Positions 61,701 through 64,000 of a stretch of DNA of 64,000 bases are shown here, one piece after another. The first letter of the stretch is position 1, and every line of letters begins with the position of its first letter. Below the pieces are notes generated by a model, which had not been told where the DNA came from, searched no databases, and worked only from the letters and a program-made list of their open reading frames with translations. The position numbers and the translations under genes were made by a program. The stretch is from Clytia hemisphaerica (lineage: Eukaryota > Cnidaria > Hydrozoa > Leptothecata > Clytiidae), in the NCBI GenBank assembly GCA_902728285.1, contig CACVBU010000948.1, positions 201,190 through 265,189 of the forward strand. Direction: 5' to 3'.

Positions 61701-64000
61701 TAAGTCATTTTTCGGAGGTCAAAAACCGGCTTTTTTGGGTGCTTCCGTTAAAAAATATGACGTCATCTTGACTTACGCATATCAAGAATACTGGTTAAAG
61801 AGGGAATTCCAGACCAAAGATTACTTTAATAATCCTGGGAAAGATTATCAAAGTATAAGATTGTGTACAAGATAATGATTTGAAATCTTAGTTTTTTAAC
61901 TTACATATACCTCATGTTGAAATTCTATAGTTCAGCACAAAAATGTATAATTTCAAAGGTTTTGCTTAGGACTGTCAGGACTCTTATTTGTCTGGATACC
62001 CCTTTTAAGTATCTTTCTTGAACTAACAGATAAGTATGTGAATAGTTTCCAGAATTTTTTGTGGAACATTTCTTTGAGAACTCAGATAATACTCACAAAA
62101 TTTCACAACTATTTGATGTTGTTGACATATAAATGCCATAAAAAGCTATCTTACGAAACCAGCTTTTTTGGATAAAAGTGATATCGAAACACTCAACTTA
62201 TTTAACTGAAAGATGTTTAGGCAGTATAATTGAAAAAAGTAGATAGCTTTGGACTGAAGTATTTTAATTCATTTAATTCTCTCTGTTCCTTTCCAGGTAA
62301 TAGCTGGGAAGTTTATGCTGACATCGATAAAACTAAATCGAATCTTGTAAGAATCAATTTCTAAGCTTGTTTTCTATCTTTGCTCTGTACCGGTTGTTTT
62401 ACACAATCGCAACTTAATTTATGCAGTACAGCATTGCGTAATATCATATAGTTGGCTTTTATTAAATTGGATCAGTTTTTAAGAAAATAAAAAAAACAAT
62501 GTTTTGACATGATCAACAAAAACAATTACATAATTGTATCTTTAGAATGCATGTGTCGTGAGAATACCACCTTACAAAGATACACTTCTTAAAGAAAATG
62601 CTGTCATCCATGTCGAGATCCGTGTTGGCTCTGATAAAGAACCTCGATGTAGCGAACCATTCCTATTCACTTACATAACGAAGGCTGCTGAAAGATGTCA
62701 AAATTGCACACAAATCAAAAGCTATCTGAAAAAGATTTGCAATGGAGAAACAGCCGACCTTTCTCCTTCACCTGAGAATCTTGATATTAAAACAGAAGTT
62801 CAAAGTCCTGTTCGTAAAATTGTTTCTACTCCAAAACCATCACCACAAAGACAACCTGTTCAATCACCAGCTGTCGTCAAATCTGCTCACCCACACAATC
62901 CCAATTCCTTGCTAAACATTGCACCAAATCTGAAAACCCTTCTCAGAACCCAGACTATACCAAATTCACCAGTCGCAAATTTAATGACAATGCCATCATC
63001 TGGTAGTTCATTGAAGAGTGTTGCTGTCATAGCTCCATCCTCAAGTGTACCCTTATGCCTACCTTCGACAAAGGTTGTCCAAGGATTGCCAAAACCCGCT
63101 TTGCCTAATGCAAATGTTTCGATCTTACCAACATTGTTTCAAAATTCTCAGCCACAAATTTCTACACAGATTTATAATGCTATGCAGCCAACACTTCAAA
63201 CAACAGTCCCTATTGCAGCACCTACACCAGCAAATAACCTAATGGTCAGTTATCCAGCTGTAAATCAGCCAGTGCAAGTTCATCAGATCAAAAGTTCACT
63301 ACCCAGCAATTCACCGATAAATCAAATAGCACAAGTTGTTTCCATGCAGAATCATCCCTCAATAAAGCAAGAACAAGCCTTCATTCAGAATTGTCCGACA
63401 CCCCTGCCCCAACAACAAATCTCAATACAATCTCAAAGTATGTTTAACAGTCAAACTGCTGTTACACCACTCCTCTCTATTGCTCCTACCATTGGCAATC
63501 CTGTACCTGCTACCAGTTGTATGCAACCTAGCAATATCACTACCCCTCAAGTGCAATCAGTCAACACCTTACTAATCAACCACCAACAACAACACACTCC
63601 AAACAATTCAGTTCCTTCATCGCCTCTCCAAAGTTCTCCAGTCGTTCAAAAAATGGAAACGTCAACACCACCTGCCCCACTCACCGCTCCAGTCACCATC
63701 CCTACAATCAACTGTAATACAACTGGAACCGCTAATAATTCAGCATCTTTGCAGCACCAACTGGTCACTTTGACTAATATCATGCAATCATTGAAAAAGC
63801 AAATCGAGATGAGCACAGGACCAAATTCTGCCCAACTGGCCAATCAACAACAAGTTGAACCGATGAACATAGTCAAACCAACCTACTCTATGCAGTTTCC
63901 CATACCGCAATCTAATCAACAAAGCATAGCACAAATGCAACAGAACCCGCTTAGTAGTATGGGAATGTCTCTACAACAAATCCAAACTTCCCTTGCCACT
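58759..64000 (+). CDS. NFAT5: NFAT5/TonEBP-like Rel-homology transcription factor (3' end outside window)
   Basis: Exons 58759..59259, 60399..60479, 60625..60821, 61118..61308, 61519..61656, 62297..62346 and 62546..64000 (open at the edge), all phases consistent; 871 codons visible. Residues 1-160 are a Ser/Pro-containing N-terminus. The Rel-homology DNA-binding part starts PRIEIIEEPET, then TYRARYESEGCKG (the RARYxxEG recognition loop of NFAT5) and FPSVKIVGYVGPVKLQVFV. It runs to FLCTAPSGNPEIWW (about 320), where the IPT dimerisation domain begins (GNSWEVYADIDKTK, VVRIPPYKD, PFLFTYI). A tail of over 400 residues is rich in Gln, Pro, Ser and Asn, as in the NFAT5 activation region. NFAT5 binds DNA as an encircling dimer and drives osmotic-stress genes in vertebrates; that role is not shown here. 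The start is the first ATG of exon 1; upstream non-coding exons are possible. Confidence 0.85.
59401..59660. repeat. Inverted-repeat element in NFAT5-like intron 1
   Basis: GGGAAGAAATTTTTG near 59420 and AAGCTGGAGTTTTTACAAG near 59497 are both mirrored in 59620-59660 (CTTGTAAAAACTCCAGCT, AAAATTTCTTCCC). Confidence 0.55.
59690..59960. repeat. Phrase element, TAATCGTTAATTGCAC
   Basis: GTGCGATTAATCGTTAATTG at 59707 is mirrored by GTGCAATTAACGATTAATCA at 59861, with further ATTACGA and TTAATTGT words. GGGGACA / TGTCCCC lie in between. Confidence 0.6.
61690..61786. mobile_element. 97-bp hairpin MITE in NFAT5-like intron 5
   Basis: Perfect 18-bp ends CTTGATATGCGTAAGTCA / TGACTTACGCATATCAAG enclose about 60 bp. 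Confidence 0.75.
61787..62296. other. Rest of NFAT5-like intron 5
   Basis: AT-rich intron; nothing supported. Confidence 0.4.

Noticed and set aside
1..64000. CRISPR array or bacterial operon
   Set aside because: The repeats are MITEs and satellites without regular spacers, and all genes have animal-type introns.

Overview
The window is nuclear DNA from an animal. Its genes are split by GT-AG introns and code for animal-type proteins: an NFAT5/TonEBP-like Rel factor, exosome subunit EXOSC9/Rrp45 and protein-only RNase P. They lie in AT-rich DNA full of MITEs, foldback elements, tRNA-derived SINEs and a Penelope fragment. A cnidarian or another early-branching invertebrate fits best, but nothing here fixes the species.

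Layout. 1-1626: minisatellite, SINE scrap and the last two exons of an unidentified gene (+). 1627-10342: no gene, many nested repeat elements. 10345-12825: a small twin-CX9C protein and a PRORP-like ribonuclease, 50 bp apart on the same strand, with a 3' splice acceptor in the gap. 13409-49358: EXOSC9, rebuilt as 15 exons (446 aa) whose phases all agree. 49860-50777 (-): an unidentified 305-aa basic protein. 50778-58758: no gene, several mobile elements. 58759-64000 (+): an NFAT5-like gene that runs off the right edge.

The most striking feature is EXOSC9 intron 8 (17223-44211, about 27 kb). It contains a family of small secreted proteins: two on + (19806, 24221), four on - (31083, 33025, 40386, 42466) and one broken copy on - (26865-27530). 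Most share a signal peptide, a basic Trp-containing stretch, often a Thr/Ser-rich linker, and a domain at the extreme C-terminus with spacing C-x11-C-x4/5-C-x11-C. I recognise no known family; this is the best candidate for an undescribed system.

A second theme is the non-coding DNA. Many elements have interiors built from a short phrase repeated in both orientations. The phrase differs from element to element but is uniform within each. One family (CCCGGGGG ends, 8-bp target duplications at 2933-3269 and 52019-52351) shows this clearly. A Penelope remnant with a target duplication and a decayed hammerhead core, a 46-bp insertion with a 16-bp duplication, and a duplicated EXOSC9 exon fragment are further points of interest.
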